DNA of 64,000 nt from Virgibacillus natechei (GCF_026013645.1 NZ_CP110224.1:558001-622000); one strand, 5' to 3'; numbered from the stretch's first letter, positions 1 through 8,240 are shown. Numbers and translations are program-made. The notes: generated by a model from the sequence alone, not told the origin.

Positions 1-17
1 CGGAATGAAGTTTTCTT

Positions 18-611
18 TTATAAAACATCAATCATAACTACCAATGCGATTAGTAATTGCAGAAGAGCTTGAACATTGACTGCTAAGTCGGTGTCTGTCG
101 TCGATATATTAATATCTTTGGAGTTATAGATGAAAATTTTCTGCTTATTTACTTGTTCCGCATTAAAATACTCTACGAGCTCTTGTGATACAGCTTCCCC
201 CTGGTTAGAATCAGCAACTGTAAGATTAATAACTAACGTGATAGCCAACTGTAAACCTGCTTGAAGGGAGACTCCAACTTGTGTGTCTGTTGTATCGACT
301 TTGATGTTGCAAGATTCTTTTACCCAAATCATTTCAGCGGACTCTTGCTCCATAAAAGAATATTGATCTGCTTCTTGAACAACTGTTGCGTCTTGGTTAC
401 TAGTAAATGTTTCATATTGATTCAATGGTCTACTAGACGGACTGGCATGATCGTGATCATGATGGTGCTGTTTCTTGCACGTTTCGCAGTCTGTACTGCA
501 TTTATTGCAGTCTCTTACTTTAAAATCATGACAACATTCCTTCTGTCCTTCATAGTAAAGGGTAAGGTATCTATTGGGATAATTAGTTTTGGATGGTTTA
601 TATGACGCCAT
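18..611 (-). CDS. Spore coat protein, CotX/CotV family (two CotX repeats)
   Basis: 197-residue protein. The N-terminal part is rich in Cys and His (CCHDF, CNKC, CETCKK, then a run of HHHDHDHDH-type residues), which could bind metal or cross-link. Two copies of the CotX/V domain follow, about residues 85-140 and 145-197; each holds an I-(K/N)-(V/I)-(D/S)-T-T-D-T motif followed by a hydrophobic V-x-A-x-L-Q-L stretch. In Bacillus subtilis CotX, CotV and CotW form the insoluble coat/crust layer. An in-frame GTG lies 12 bases upstream, directly against the AAAGGAGTG ribosome site, so the ATG at 611 with 9-base spacing is preferred. A sigma-K-like -10 (CATAGATTA) lies 33 bases upstream. The CotW-like gene next door supports a small coat cluster. 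Confidence 0.87.
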   Translation of the reverse strand: MASYKPSKTNYPNRYLTLYYEGQKECCHDFKVRDCNKCSTDCETCKKQHHHDHDHASPSSRPLNQYETFTSNQDATVVQEADQYSFMEQESAEMIWVKESCNIKVDTTDTQVGVSLQAGLQLAITLVINLTVADSNQGEAVSQELVEYFNAEQVNKQKIFIYNSKDINISTTDTDLAVNVQALLQLLIALVVMIDVL

Positions 612-643
612 ATTAATGAACACTCCTTTCTTTCGTTATACAA

Positions 644-652
644 TAATCTATG
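644..652 (-). promoter_or_regulatory. Candidate sigma-K -10 element for the cotX-like gene
   Basis: On the minus strand CATAGATTA fits the sigma-K -10 pattern CATANNNTA exactly and sits 33 bases before the ATG at 611. No convincing -35 at the usual distance was found, so this rests on the -10 and on gene function. Confidence 0.4.
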
Positions 653-710
653 GATTTAACTATTATAAGACTGTACACATTAACTAGAATCGCTACTTTT
701 TCCAAAAATA

Positions 711-741
711 AAGAAAACACCTATTAGATAGGTGTTTTCTT
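711..741 (-). terminator. Rho-independent terminator after the cotW-like gene
   Basis: Perfect inverted repeat AAGAAAACACCTAT / ATAGGTGTTTTCTT with a 3-base loop, 11 bases beyond the stop of the minus-strand CotW-like gene and ahead of the cotX promoter. Confidence 0.8.
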
Positions 742-751
742 TAATAGACCT

Positions 752-967
752 TTATTCACTTGATTGATTCGTATTTTTCTGTTTTTCACTGAATTGTTCA
801 ACCTGTGTTTTTAAATCGTCGACCATCTCTTTAAGCATTTGTTTCTGTTCATCTGAGATATTTTTTTTAACTTGTTCAGGTTTAACACCATTCTTTCTAA
901 ATATATCATCAACCATTAGTTGCACTACCTTTTCTGGGACTGCCTTCTGTTTAGATGAATCGTCCAT
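752..967 (-). CDS. CotW-like spore coat protein
   Basis: 71-residue hydrophilic protein. The core resembles B. subtilis CotW from memory: an (M/L)-V-x-(D/N)-IF-x-K-x-GV motif, then SDE-(Q/E)-K-(Q/E)-ML and a lysine-rich tail. It has no signal peptide or membrane segment. The longer reading from a TTG at 991 is disfavoured because the ribosome site AGGTGA lies 7 bases before the ATG at 967. A sigma-K-like -10 (CATAATATA) lies upstream at 1002-1010 and a terminator follows. Its position just upstream of a CotX/V gene matches the cotVWX arrangement. Assignment rests on recalled similarity, so it is probable rather than certain. Confidence 0.7.
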   Translation of the reverse strand: MDDSSKQKAVPEKVVQLMVDDIFRKNGVKPEQVKKNISDEQKQMLKEMVDDLKTQVEQFSEKQKNTNQSSE

Positions 968-1001
968 ATTTATTTCACCTGCCTTCTTCAACTATTTATT
1001 T

Positions 1002-1010
1002 TATATTATG
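1002..1010 (-). promoter_or_regulatory. Candidate sigma-K -10 element for the cotW-like gene
   Basis: Minus-strand CATAATATA matches CATANNNTA and lies 35 bases upstream of the ATG at 967. The -35 is not clear. Confidence 0.4.
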
Positions 1011-1256
1011 GTGCGTAACATAATTTGATTGTGTTGTTGTCTATGAAAATTACAAGATTTGGGTATTTGATATATTCTCATTTAATAGGAATATTGGTTA
1101 TAAGCTTTAGAAAATTAGCACCTGGCACTTCAAATAGACCACAAGGTTGTTAAGTGGCAGGGATTCAGGAAGTTAGATCTGAAATTGCATGCAAGTGCGT
1201 GTCATTTTTACCGGACTTTTTGAACAACCTCTGCAAACACTTTTTACAAAAGGTAA

Positions 1257-1285
1257 TTGCTTTACGGTAGTGGTTTAGATATAAT
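1257..1285 (+). promoter_or_regulatory. Sigma-A promoter for the yfcC-type transporter/amidohydrolase operon
   Basis: TTGCTT and TATAAT separated by exactly 17 bases, about 75 bases before the start codon at 1360. The rest of the 390-base gap (968-1359) holds no other feature I can support. Confidence 0.6.
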
Positions 1286-1359
1286 ATTTCCGTGTTAAAC
1301 GTTTTCGAATAACCTTGAAGAAAAAGGTTAGTTTAGAGATAAGGAGGAAGATTACAACG

Positions 1360-2757
1360 ATGAATAAAGAAGACACATCTAAGAAAAAAATTGAATTTCC
1401 TCACGTATTTGTTATTTTATTTTGTATTATTTTGATTGCATCCGTTTTTACTTATTTTATACCAGCAGGAGAATACGAAAGAGAGACAACCGAAGATGGC
1501 GTGGAAACGGTCGTTGACGGTACATATGGTGAAGTAGAATCTGAACCGATTGGTTTTTTTGAGATATTTCAATCCATTCATGCGGGGATGGTTGAAGGTG
1601 CAGAAATTATTTTCTTCATCTTTATTGTTGGTGGGGCATTCGGAATTATGAATGCAACCAATGCTTTAACGAGTGCGTTTGGTTCCTTATCGAGGAAGTT
1701 GGCTGGGAAGGAATTGTTTTTAATTCCGATAACGATGACAGCCTTCGCGATAGGCGGAGCAACTTTTGGTATGGCTGAAGAAACCATTCCTTTTATCATC
1801 ATATTGATACCAATCGCTATGATGGTTGGTTTTGATTCCATGGTAGGAACGGCGATGGTGCTTATCGGTGTATATGCCGGTTTTACGGCAGCGTTTATGA
1901 ACCCATTTACAGTAGGAGTAGCACAAGGAATTGCTGGTTTACCAACCTTTTCAGGGATGGGAATCAGGGCTGTTTTTTTTGTTGTTTTTCTATCTGTAAG
2001 TATTTTGTATGTTATGAGGTATGCAAGAAAAGTTAAAAAAGATCCTTTAAAAAGTATGGTTTATGAAGAGGATCAGCGAAGAGACGTCAAACAAAGTTTA
2101 GCTGATCAAGCCGCTATGACAAAGAGACAGGGGGCCATTATTGGTGTTTTGATTTTAACGATAATTGGTCTGGCACTAGGTGTTACCATCGAAGGCTGGT
2201 ATATGAGAGAAATTGCAGGATTATTTTTCTTAATGGGTATTGTCATCGGGCTTATCGCTAAAATGAGAGTGAATGAAATTGCGACATCATTTCTGAAAGG
2301 GTGCGAAGAACTGGTCTTAGGAGCTCTTGTAGTTGGTTTTGCTTATGGGATTTTAGTTGTACTGGAAGACACAAATACCATCGACACCATTTTATACGGA
2401 ATATCTTCACTAGTTTCCGGATTGCCGACAGGATTAACAGCTATGGGGATGCTCGTGACCCAAAGCCTATTAAACTTTGTAGTACCTTCTGGAAGTGGGC
2501 AGGCTGCGCTTAGTATGCCAATTATGGCTCCACTTGGAGATTTGGTAGGTGTTGACAGGCAGACAGCTGTATTAGCCTTCCAATTTGGTGATGGTATTTC
2601 CAATATCTTAACACCAACGGCTGGTGTTCTGATGGCTGCGTTAGCCCTTGCTAAAATATCATGGGTTAAGTGGGTGAAATGGGTTTGGCCATTAATTGTA
2701 ATTTGGTATGTGTTGGGAGCAATATTTGTAACTGTTGTTCATATGTTCATTTGGTAG
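1360..2757 (+). CDS. YfcC/DcuC-family membrane transporter
   Basis: 465-residue polytopic membrane protein of the C4-dicarboxylate anaerobic carrier-like superfamily (YfcC branch). The first transmembrane helix is at about residues 12-35 and is followed by YFIPAGEY, a motif typical of the family (FxPAGxY). About 11-12 helices can be seen; the loop FGMAEETIPF and the late segment NFVVPSGSGQAA are also family-like. The AAGGAGG site lies 12 bases before the ATG at 1360, which is why the longer TTG reading at 1315 is rejected. The next gene starts 9 bases after the stop and encodes an M20 amidohydrolase, so the substrate is probably an N-acylated or peptide-like compound that the enzyme hydrolyses (inference). 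The substrate cannot be read from sequence. Confidence 0.85.
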   Translation: MNKEDTSKKKIEFPHVFVILFCIILIASVFTYFIPAGEYERETTEDGVETVVDGTYGEVESEPIGFFEIFQSIHAGMVEGAEIIFFIFIVGGAFGIMNATNALTSAFGSLSRKLAGKELFLIPITMTAFAIGGATFGMAEETIPFIIILIPIAMMVGFDSMVGTAMVLIGVYAGFTAAFMNPFTVGVAQGIAGLPTFSGMGIRAVFFVVFLSVSILYVMRYARKVKKDPLKSMVYEEDQRRDVKQSLADQAAMTKRQGAIIGVLILTIIGLALGVTIEGWYMREIAGLFFLMGIVIGLIAKMRVNEIATSFLKGCEELVLGALVVGFAYGILVVLEDTNTIDTILYGISSLVSGLPTGLTAMGMLVTQSLLNFVVPSGSGQAALSMPIMAPLGDLVGVDRQTAVLAFQFGDGISNILTPTAGVLMAALALAKISWVKWVKWVWPLIVIWYVLGAIFVTVVHMFIW

Positions 2758-2766
2758 GAGGAGAAT

Positions 2767-3930
2767 ATGTTGGAACATTTATATAGTAAATTACAGGAAA
2801 TATATCCTGAATTAGTGGAATTTCGGAGAGATCTTCACATGTATCCAGAACTTTCACATCAGGAAGTAAATACGCCAGAAAAAATTGCTGCTTATTTAAA
2901 GAATTTAGGAGTAGAAGTGAGAACGGGAGTAGGTGAAAGAGGTGTAGTCGGAACGCTAAAAGGTGGGAAGCCTGGCAAAACGATAGCCTTACGTGCAGAC
3001 TTTGATGCGCTCCCTATTCAGGAAGAGAATGATCTAGCGTATAAGTCACGGATTCCTGGAGTTATGCATGCTTGTGGTCACGATGTGCATACGGCAACCC
3101 TGCTTGGTGTAGCAAAAGTTTTAACGGGAGTGAAAGCGGAAATTCCAGGGACAGTCGTGTTCATCCATCAATTTGGCGAAGAAGCAACACCTGGTGGAGC
3201 AAAGTTGATGATCGAGGATGGATGTCTGGATGGTGTTGATGTTATCTATGGTGCGCATGTCATGGCTTCAGAAGAATTTGGCACAGTTAAGGTGAAAGAA
3301 GGGTATAACTCCACAGCACAGGATGACTTCTTTATTAAAATTCATGGAAAGGGTGGACATGGCTCTGAACCGCATCAGACGGTGGACCCGTTAGTAACAG
3401 GCAGTCAATTAGTTGTGAACCTGCAGCAAATTGTTAGTCGAAGGGTGAGCCCACAGCGTTCTGCCGCTGTGACAGTCGGTTCTTTTATTAGTGGTGATGC
3501 GACCAATGTTATTCCTGACACTGCAGTCATTAAAGGGACAGTACGTACGTTTGATGAGGATTCTCGGGCTATTATAGAAAAAGCTATGGAACAAATTGTG
3601 AAATCCACCTGTGAAGCGGCTGGTGCTACGGTTGAATACGAGTATGTAAAAGATTGCCCATCGATTTGGAACGATCCTGTAACAGCAAAAAATGTGCAAG
3701 AAAAAGCCGCTGTACTAGTTGGTGAAGAAAATTTGAATCGCATTGATCCAATGATGGGAAGTGAGGATTTCGCATTCTATCAAAAGGAAATACCAGGTGT
3801 ATATTTCACAGTAGGTGGCAGAAACTCGGAGATTGACGCTACGTATCCGCATCATCACCCAAGGTTTAATGTAGATGAACGAGCAATGATTAATATTGGA
3901 AAGATGTTTTTAAGTATTGTGATGGAGTAA
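2767..3930 (+). CDS. M20 family amidohydrolase (N-acyl amino acid hydrolase type)
   Basis: 387-residue cytoplasmic zinc hydrolase of the HipO/AmhX/YxeP branch of peptidase family M20. Metal and catalytic motifs are in order: ALRADFDALP, HACGHDVHTA, FGEEATPGG, the GGHGSEPHQT dimerisation-domain motif and the late MGSEDFAFY. The length is usual for the family, which removes acyl or aminobenzoyl groups from amino acids. The ribosome site AGGAGGAG overlaps the stop codon of the upstream transporter, implying coupled expression: uptake of an N-acyl compound followed by hydrolysis. The exact substrate is unknown. Confidence 0.88.
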   Translation: MLEHLYSKLQEIYPELVEFRRDLHMYPELSHQEVNTPEKIAAYLKNLGVEVRTGVGERGVVGTLKGGKPGKTIALRADFDALPIQEENDLAYKSRIPGVMHACGHDVHTATLLGVAKVLTGVKAEIPGTVVFIHQFGEEATPGGAKLMIEDGCLDGVDVIYGAHVMASEEFGTVKVKEGYNSTAQDDFFIKIHGKGGHGSEPHQTVDPLVTGSQLVVNLQQIVSRRVSPQRSAAVTVGSFISGDATNVIPDTAVIKGTVRTFDEDSRAIIEKAMEQIVKSTCEAAGATVEYEYVKDCPSIWNDPVTAKNVQEKAAVLVGEENLNRIDPMMGSEDFAFYQKEIPGVYFTVGGRNSEIDATYPHHHPRFNVDERAMINIGKMFLSIVME

Positions 3931-4019
3931 GTAGATATAGCTAATAGTTACTTGTCAAAGAGAAAAGGCGGTATTGTATTATGACCACATCCCTTCCTTT
4001 ACAAGATACTCCAAGTTTA

Positions 4020-4061
4020 AAGCCAGTCACTCCTCGTGTTTTATCGATTCGTGACTGGCTT
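4020..4061 (+). terminator. Terminator after the amidohydrolase
   Basis: Perfect 11-bp stem AAGCCAGTCAC / GTGACTGGCTT with a 20-base loop, followed by a short T-rich run. It lies between convergent genes, so it may also serve ykoF on the other strand. Confidence 0.65.
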
Positions 4062-4073
4062 ATTTGTTAGTTC

Positions 4074-4664
4074 TTATTTATGGCTAGGGCTGTTTGCTGA
4101 GATAGAAACGGTCATAACCGTATGACTGGAACCTGCTTCAACAGTTGTCTGAAAAACTTGCTCTAACCCATTAAATATTGAAATGGCTTCTCCATTGAGG
4201 TGAGTAGAGTAATGTGCTGATGAGACAGTAACATGCTCTTTCATTGCTTCAATTTGGTCATAGATAATGTCCATATAATTTCCACCACCTAGTGGGTAAA
4301 GTGAAAATTTTGCTGCAACAGGTTGTTTGGTATTTTTTATCTGATCACGGTTAACAGGACTTTCATCTTCTGACATATAAACATCTCCTGAAGAATCACC
4401 AGGACATCCTAATGAATAGGTGGCTTGGAATGCAATATGCTCTCCTGTTTTTGCTGCATGTGTGAAGATTGCTTTTGTCACGTCAAATACGTGAATAAGT
4501 TTTCCACGTACAGTGGTCGTTACGTCGTCTGTATTCATCCAAACTTTAGATGTGTCTACTTCATTTAAGGCACCTTCGATAATTTGGATAAAATTGTCAC
4601 TCATTGGGTGAAGCGAAAAGCTAACTCCTGCAATGTTACTATCGTTACAAGATTGATTCGTCAT
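4074..4664 (-). CDS. ykoF: YkoF-type thiamine/HMP-binding protein
   Basis: 196-residue cytoplasmic protein made of two similar halves (residues about 10-95 and 110-190), each with F-S-L-(H/Y)-P and, later, G-x-x-I-x-(V/I)-F. This is the tandem layout of YkoF, which binds thiamine and hydroxymethylpyrimidine. Immediately upstream is a TPP riboswitch with a terminator, which confirms the thiamine connection. The start at 4664 is preferred because AAGGAGCG lies 6 bases before it; the longer reading to 4766 would run through the terminator hairpin. In B. subtilis ykoF leads an operon with the transporter ykoEDC; here it stands alone, since the downstream neighbour is convergent. Confidence 0.88.
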   Translation of the reverse strand: MTNQSCNDSNIAGVSFSLHPMSDNFIQIIEGALNEVDTSKVWMNTDDVTTTVRGKLIHVFDVTKAIFTHAAKTGEHIAFQATYSLGCPGDSSGDVYMSEDESPVNRDQIKNTKQPVAAKFSLYPLGGGNYMDIIYDQIEAMKEHVTVSSAHYSTHLNGEAISIFNGLEQVFQTTVEAGSSHTVMTVSISANSPSHK

Positions 4665-4714
4665 ATGAAACGCTCCTTTTTCGCAATGGTCGTGGCCCCA
4701 AGTTAAAATCAGAA

Positions 4715-4746
4715 ATAAAAAAACTGCACTCTCAGAGGAATGCAGT
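4715..4746 (-). terminator. Riboswitch-controlled terminator before ykoF
   Basis: Minus-strand stem ACTGCA / TGCAGT followed by a run of seven T, between the TPP aptamer and the ykoF start. Thiamine pyrophosphate binding would be expected to favour this hairpin and stop transcription. Confidence 0.8.
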
Positions 4747-4794
4747 CGGTTTGTATGGTTTGTCATATAAAGTTAATTATACCCAAAGTTCGAC

Positions 4795-4884
4795 TACACT
4801 TCCCCACGCTGGTATTATCCAGTTCGGGTAAGAGGGTCAGAACCATGCAGTTCTTCTCAGCCATATATAGCTCCCCTAGTGCCA
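4795..4884 (-). promoter_or_regulatory. TPP riboswitch (thi box) upstream of ykoF
   Basis: Minus strand shows the thi-box elements in order: CACTAGGGGAGC, GGCTGAGAAG, GACCCTCTTACCCGAACTGG and ATAATACCAGCGTGGGGAAG. P1 can close by CACT/AGTG. The aptamer is followed by a terminator and then ykoF, consistent with repression by thiamine pyrophosphate. Confidence 0.95.
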
Positions 4885-4968
4885 CTATTGCTTATTTAGT
4901 TTATATGTCTATTTTAACATAGATGGTTTTATTGTTAAAGCCATGATCACTAGACTTGTTTCATAACT

Positions 4969-5859
4969 TTATGTTTTTTTACCAATTAGAATATCCAGGT
5001 CAACGGTTATTTCAGCAGAGTCCTTTTCTAAAAATGAATTTACTTGCTCGTTTGTAGCTGCCCATGATAAAGGCGTCATTTGAACGAGTGCCTGAATAAA
5101 TGGGTTATCTAGATTCACGGTATAGCGTAGCCTTGAGTGATCTACAAAATGGAAATTCTCATTAAAACGTTTAACAGTTTCAGCATTCGTATAACGCTGT
5201 TTTTCTGGATCATCAAAAAGACCCTCTCTTAATTCTTTTAAGTAATCACTTTGAGGGACTACCTTTACGACTAACCCATTCGTATTTAAAAGTCTATTGA
5301 ATTCTTCATAATTTGAAGGTGATAAGATATTAAGAATAACATCAAAAGTACCGTTTTGAAACGGTGTGTTTGTTAGATCAGCAACGGACCAGATTTTATC
5401 TGAATAGTTCTTGGCAGCTGTCAAAATACCTTCTTTCGAAATATCAATACCTACTCCCATGACTTCCTTTTTAAAATCAGAGCTCAGCCTATCACAGATG
5501 GTACTAAGATGTGAGCCTTCTCCGCAACCGGTATCGAGCACAGCTATTTCATCTTTTTTATTTCCACTGTGTTCATTTATCACAGTGGAAATAAACTGAA
5601 TTAGAGGGTCAAAAAAGTCAGCTTCTGTCATAAGCTTTCTTCGAGCTTCGAAAAGCTCCCTACTATATTTTGTTTTCATTTGGTTTGTTGCTAAGTTGAG
5701 ATATCCTTGCTTGGTAAAATCAAATGTATGATTACGTGAGCAGGTTAAACTTTTTGATTCAGAAACCTTCATAGATGAACCACAGGTAGGGCACTTAAAT
5801 ATGGATTCAAAATGACGTACATAGATTGCACTCTTTACTCGTTTATTTATTTTATTCAA
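4969..5859 (-). CDS. 23S rRNA (guanine-N1)-methyltransferase, RlmA family
   Basis: 296-residue protein. An N-terminal zinc ribbon (FKCPTCGSS, then CSRNHTFD) precedes GYLNLAT, the typical RlmA-I/II linker, and a class I methyltransferase fold with VLDTGCGEGSHLS as the SAM-binding motif I. A later LSPSNYEEFNRLL segment also fits. Family members methylate G745 or G748 in helix 35 of 23S rRNA using SAM; Gram-positive members are usually of the G748 (TlrB-like) type. The preferred start is the TTG at 5859, 5 bases after GAGGTGG; a GTG at 5868 overlaps that site. Transcribed alone. Confidence 0.85.
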   Translation of the reverse strand: MNKINKRVKSAIYVRHFESIFKCPTCGSSMKVSESKSLTCSRNHTFDFTKQGYLNLATNQMKTKYSRELFEARRKLMTEADFFDPLIQFISTVINEHSGNKKDEIAVLDTGCGEGSHLSTICDRLSSDFKKEVMGVGIDISKEGILTAAKNYSDKIWSVADLTNTPFQNGTFDVILNILSPSNYEEFNRLLNTNGLVVKVVPQSDYLKELREGLFDDPEKQRYTNAETVKRFNENFHFVDHSRLRYTVNLDNPFIQALVQMTPLSWAATNEQVNSFLEKDSAEITVDLDILIGKKT

Positions 5860-6073
5860 AAAAGCCACCTCATTTATTTGCGTTATTTAACTATGGGAAT
5901 AATGTACACCGTTATCTTTCTTATAAATATAACATAAGTGTCCACCTATTCCGTCGATCATTCAACAGATAATTAATTGCACAATCTTAAGTAAGCATAA
6001 AATAAAACCTCATTTAGTAAGGATAGACGTACAGGACATGCTAGTATGGAATGGCAGAGGAAAGGAAACGTCC

Positions 6074-6113
6074 CGTGAAAAACGTCAAACGCAAAAAAGA
6101 TTTCTTTTTCACG
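6074..6113 (+). other. Stem-loop in the gap before the SHOCT gene
   Basis: CGTGAAAAA and TTTTTCACG form a 9-bp stem around a 22-base loop, flanked by CAGGA (upstream) and TCCTG (just downstream) that could extend the fold. No T-run follows, so it is not an ordinary terminator. The gap 5860-6206 otherwise shows nothing I can name. Confidence 0.35.
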
Positions 6114-6206
6114 AAAATCCTGTTTAGTCGATCTACCAGTTAAACGATGCCTAACCGTATGATTAAAAACAAGTGTAAAAGGTAATTGTAATAAAGAGGT
6201 GATAAA

Positions 6207-6404
6207 ATGCTGACAGAATCTGTAATACGTATTATCTTGTCCGTCATAATTCTAATCATTATGATCGTCATTTTAACTCGTTTTAGAGCAGGTAAATCTC
6301 AAGCTCCTCCAAGAGATTCGCTTCATGTTTTGAAAAAAAGACTCGAAAAAGGGGAGATAACGCAAGAGGAATATGATGAAGCAAAGAAAAAACGCGGAAA
6401 GTAA
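6207..6404 (+). CDS. Small SHOCT-domain membrane protein
   Basis: 65 residues. One transmembrane helix (about residues 5-24) is followed by a linker and a C-terminal SHOCT domain, recognisable from L-K-K-R-L-E-K-G-E-I-T-Q-E-E-Y-D-E. SHOCT segments are short helical pairs thought to mediate oligomerisation; no enzymatic role is known. A GAGGTGAT site lies 4 bases before the ATG. It is monocistronic, with a weak terminator after it. Confidence 0.8.
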   Translation: MLTESVIRIILSVIILIIMIVILTRFRAGKSQAPPRDSLHVLKKRLEKGEITQEEYDEAKKKRGK

Positions 6405-6469
6405 ATATGTACGGAATTATATTTCGTCATTTCCCGGGAAATAGTGATAAAATATCTCTACTAAATTAA

Positions 6470-6512
6470 CAAGCTGCCGAGATACTCGACAGCTTGAAAA
6501 CTTTTAGGCTTA
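6470..6512 (+). terminator. Probable terminator after the SHOCT gene
   Basis: AAGCTG ... CAGCTT inverted repeat enclosing a second short repeat (CGAG/CTCG), followed by GAAAACTTTT. It lies between convergent genes. Confidence 0.5.
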
Positions 6513-6546
6513 TTATTTTGCGAATCAAGTTAGTTTTTAGTGAAAT

Positions 6547-6699
6547 TTAAAACCAAGCCGCACCTACGATTATGAGGAGAATAAATAGTACGACGATTAA
6601 CGCAAATCCACCGCCGCCAGCACCGGCACCAGGTGCGCCATATCCGTGCCCGCAGGCACCAGCACCATATCCAGCTCCGTAGCCGCCATATCCAAACAT
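6547..6699 (-). CDS. YjcZ family sporulation peptide
   Basis: 50-residue peptide. The Gly/Tyr-rich N-terminal half (MFGYGGYGAGYG) has one Cys and one His, and a single transmembrane helix (FALIVVLFILLIIVGAAW) ends at the C-terminus. This is the YjcZ family layout, small peptides made during sporulation. AGGAGTG lies 5 bases before the ATG. It follows a second YjcZ-type gene by 39 bases and is probably co-transcribed with it. Confidence 0.85.
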   Translation of the reverse strand: MFGYGGYGAGYGAGACGHGYGAPGAGAGGGGFALIVVLFILLIIVGAAWF

Positions 6700-6738
6700 A
6701 GAAACACTCCTAACATTATTTTTTATTTAACTCAGTTC

Positions 6739-6849
6739 TTAATATCCGTAACCACCGAAAGAAGCACCAACAATAATTAATAGGATAAACAATACTACGA
6801 CAAAGGCGAAGCCTCCACCATAGCCTGCTCCTGCAACAGCTCCACTCAT
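6739..6849 (-). CDS. YjcZ family sporulation peptide
   Basis: 36-residue peptide: MSGAVAGAGYGGG, then the transmembrane helix FAFVVVLFILLIIVGASF and a short GGYGY tail. It is a paralogue of the downstream 50-residue peptide; both share the FILLIIVGA core. GGAGGTG lies 8 bases upstream of the ATG. A sigma-K-like -10 (CATATATTA) on the minus strand at 6882-6890 fits expression in the mother cell late in sporulation (inference). Confidence 0.87.
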   Translation of the reverse strand: MSGAVAGAGYGGGFAFVVVLFILLIIVGASFGGYGY

Positions 6850-6881
6850 TAATAAAACACCTCCATATGTTCATTTGTTAG

Positions 6882-6890
6882 TAATATATG
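6882..6890 (-). promoter_or_regulatory. Candidate sigma-K -10 element for the yjcZ pair
   Basis: Minus-strand CATATATTA matches CATANNNTA exactly, 33 bases before the ATG at 6849. An AC dinucleotide 15 bases further up could be the -35. Confidence 0.45.
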
Positions 6891-7075
6891 TAGATGATTC
6901 AATTAGTGATATGGACACTATCCCAAATTTGGCGCCTTGGAATTAAAAAATGGAAAATATGTTTGAAGTATTCTCTAGAATAATTTTTCACCAATAACTA
7001 ATGCAATTGTCCATTACGATAATACAGGAAGTACATATACTGTCGTATGCTTCATAAAGATACGGGGGTGAATGA

Positions 7076-7396
7076 ATGTCAGCTGGACATTATTATGGAC
7101 TATGCCAACAATATAGAGGAAGAGCTGTTGAAATTAAAACGCGTACTGGAGTAACTCATAGAGGGGTTATTTGTCACGTTGATGAGCATAATGTATATTT
7201 GCAGCCACTTGGTCGTCAAGGTGGCTTTGGTGGTTTTGGCTATGGAGGCTTCGGCGGCATCGGTTATGGTGGACCCGGAGGATTCGGGGGCTACGGCGGC
7301 TTTGCTGGACCAGGCTATGGCGGCGGTTTAGGAATGGGCGTTGCGTTAGGATCCATTGGTACGTTGGCCTTACTTCCATTGGTAGGATTTATTTAA
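7076..7396 (+). CDS. Small protein with Sm-like N-terminus and Gly-rich tail
   Basis: 106 residues. Residues 1-48 (G-R-A-V-E-I-K-T-R-T-G-V-T-H-R-G-V-I then VDEHNVYLQP) look like a short Sm-fold beta-barrel: two strands, a conserved turn Gly and a final N-V-Y-L strand. Residues 49-90 are Gly/Phe/Tyr repeats (GFGGFGYGGFGG type), and the protein ends with a hydrophobic segment. GGGGGTGA precedes the ATG. It lies among small spore-type genes and is probably spore-associated (inference); I do not recognise a named family. Confidence 0.65.
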   Translation: MSAGHYYGLCQQYRGRAVEIKTRTGVTHRGVICHVDEHNVYLQPLGRQGGFGGFGYGGFGGIGYGGPGGFGGYGGFAGPGYGGGLGMGVALGSIGTLALLPLVGFI

Positions 7397-7408
7397 GGCT
7401 TAAAAATA

Positions 7409-7439
7409 AAGAACAGACGGGTATTTTTCGTCTGTTCTT
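7409..7439. terminator. Bidirectional terminator
   Basis: AAGAACAGAC / GTCTGTTCTT, a perfect 10-bp stem with an 11-base loop, between convergent genes at 7396 and 7452. Confidence 0.8.
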
Positions 7440-7451
7440 ATCTCTTTATAA

Positions 7452-8240
7452 TCACTCCGTTTTTATTTGTGCGATTTTAGACGTAGGAAAAGAAAGTAAA
7501 TCCTTACTCAACGTATTATTTTCGTCTATATACTTTTTAACTAAATAATAGCCAACACTATAACCTACCATTTTTGGATAAAACCGTAATCCGTACAATA
7601 TTTCTTGATGTTTTCTCTCCTGATTGTGTACATCTTTTTTCGGTAGAATTAAATGATTAAATAACTTTTTGAGTTCTTCATTTGAATAATACGCAGTCCA
7701 ATTAGCAAGGTATTCTTCTCCAAATTTTTCACGTACAGCATTCTCCGCTAATCCTTCCAGAATGATTGTGTCTAGCAATACGTAATCCTTTTCACTTTTT
7801 TTAAATTTGGACAAGCGGCATATATGATTATACTCATGTGCGAATAATGCTCGTATTTCTTCTTCCTTATTTTCATTGGAAATAAATAAAAATAGCTTAT
7901 TTTTGAAAGCTAGCCCGGATTTACCATTAAAATCTTGTTTAAGTTTTCTGTTGCTCGTATCAGATGGAAAAATGAAAATGGGGATATTTGGTCCTGACCA
8001 CAGTTTTCTTAGTTTTTGACTTTCATCTTGCACGATATGCCAAACCTTCTTTTCTTTTAAATGATCGACTATCTCATTGTTTCCGTTTCTGGATGGCTGC
8101 CGGTACATTCCATGGGAAAGTAAGTAATTATATATTTCGGAAGCTGATGCACCATCAAAATATTTCTCCAAATTTTCACATATATCTATCGGCTTATCAT
8201 AAGAGTCCATTAACCATTTATCTGTTCTAATAACACCCAT
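7452..8240 (-). CDS. DUF2268 (YjaZ-like) putative zinc protease
   Basis: 262-residue protein with no obvious signal peptide. The central LFAHEYNHICRL carries the HExxH zinc-binding motif, followed by LLDTIILEGLAE, whose Glu would be the third ligand; both are typical of DUF2268 proteins such as B. subtilis YjaZ. Later NWTAYY and GYSVGYYLVKKY also fit the family. The start at 8240 is chosen because AGGGGTG lies 5 bases before it; the longer reading has no ribosome site. The physiological substrate is unknown. Confidence 0.8.
   Translation of the reverse strand: MGVIRTDKWLMDSYDKPIDICENLEKYFDGASASEIYNYLLSHGMYRQPSRNGNNEIVDHLKEKKVWHIVQDESQKLRKLWSGPNIPIFIFPSDTSNRKLKQDFNGKSGLAFKNKLFLFISNENKEEEIRALFAHEYNHICRLSKFKKSEKDYVLLDTIILEGLAENAVREKFGEEYLANWTAYYSNEELKKLFNHLILPKKDVHNQERKHQEILYGLRFYPKMVGYSVGYYLVKKYIDENNTLSKDLLSFPTSKIAQIKTE

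Noticed and set aside
261..605. Plus-strand open frame opposite the CotX/V gene
   Set aside because: It lies entirely antisense to a well-supported coat gene and its translation has no recognisable domain or ribosome site.
1290..1310. Possible CcpA cre site near AAACGTTTTCG upstream of the yfcC-type gene
   Set aside because: Only the right half and the central CG agree with the consensus; the left TG half does not.
4740..4922. Plus-strand 60-codon frame near ykoF
   Set aside because: It is the complement of the TPP aptamer and terminator.
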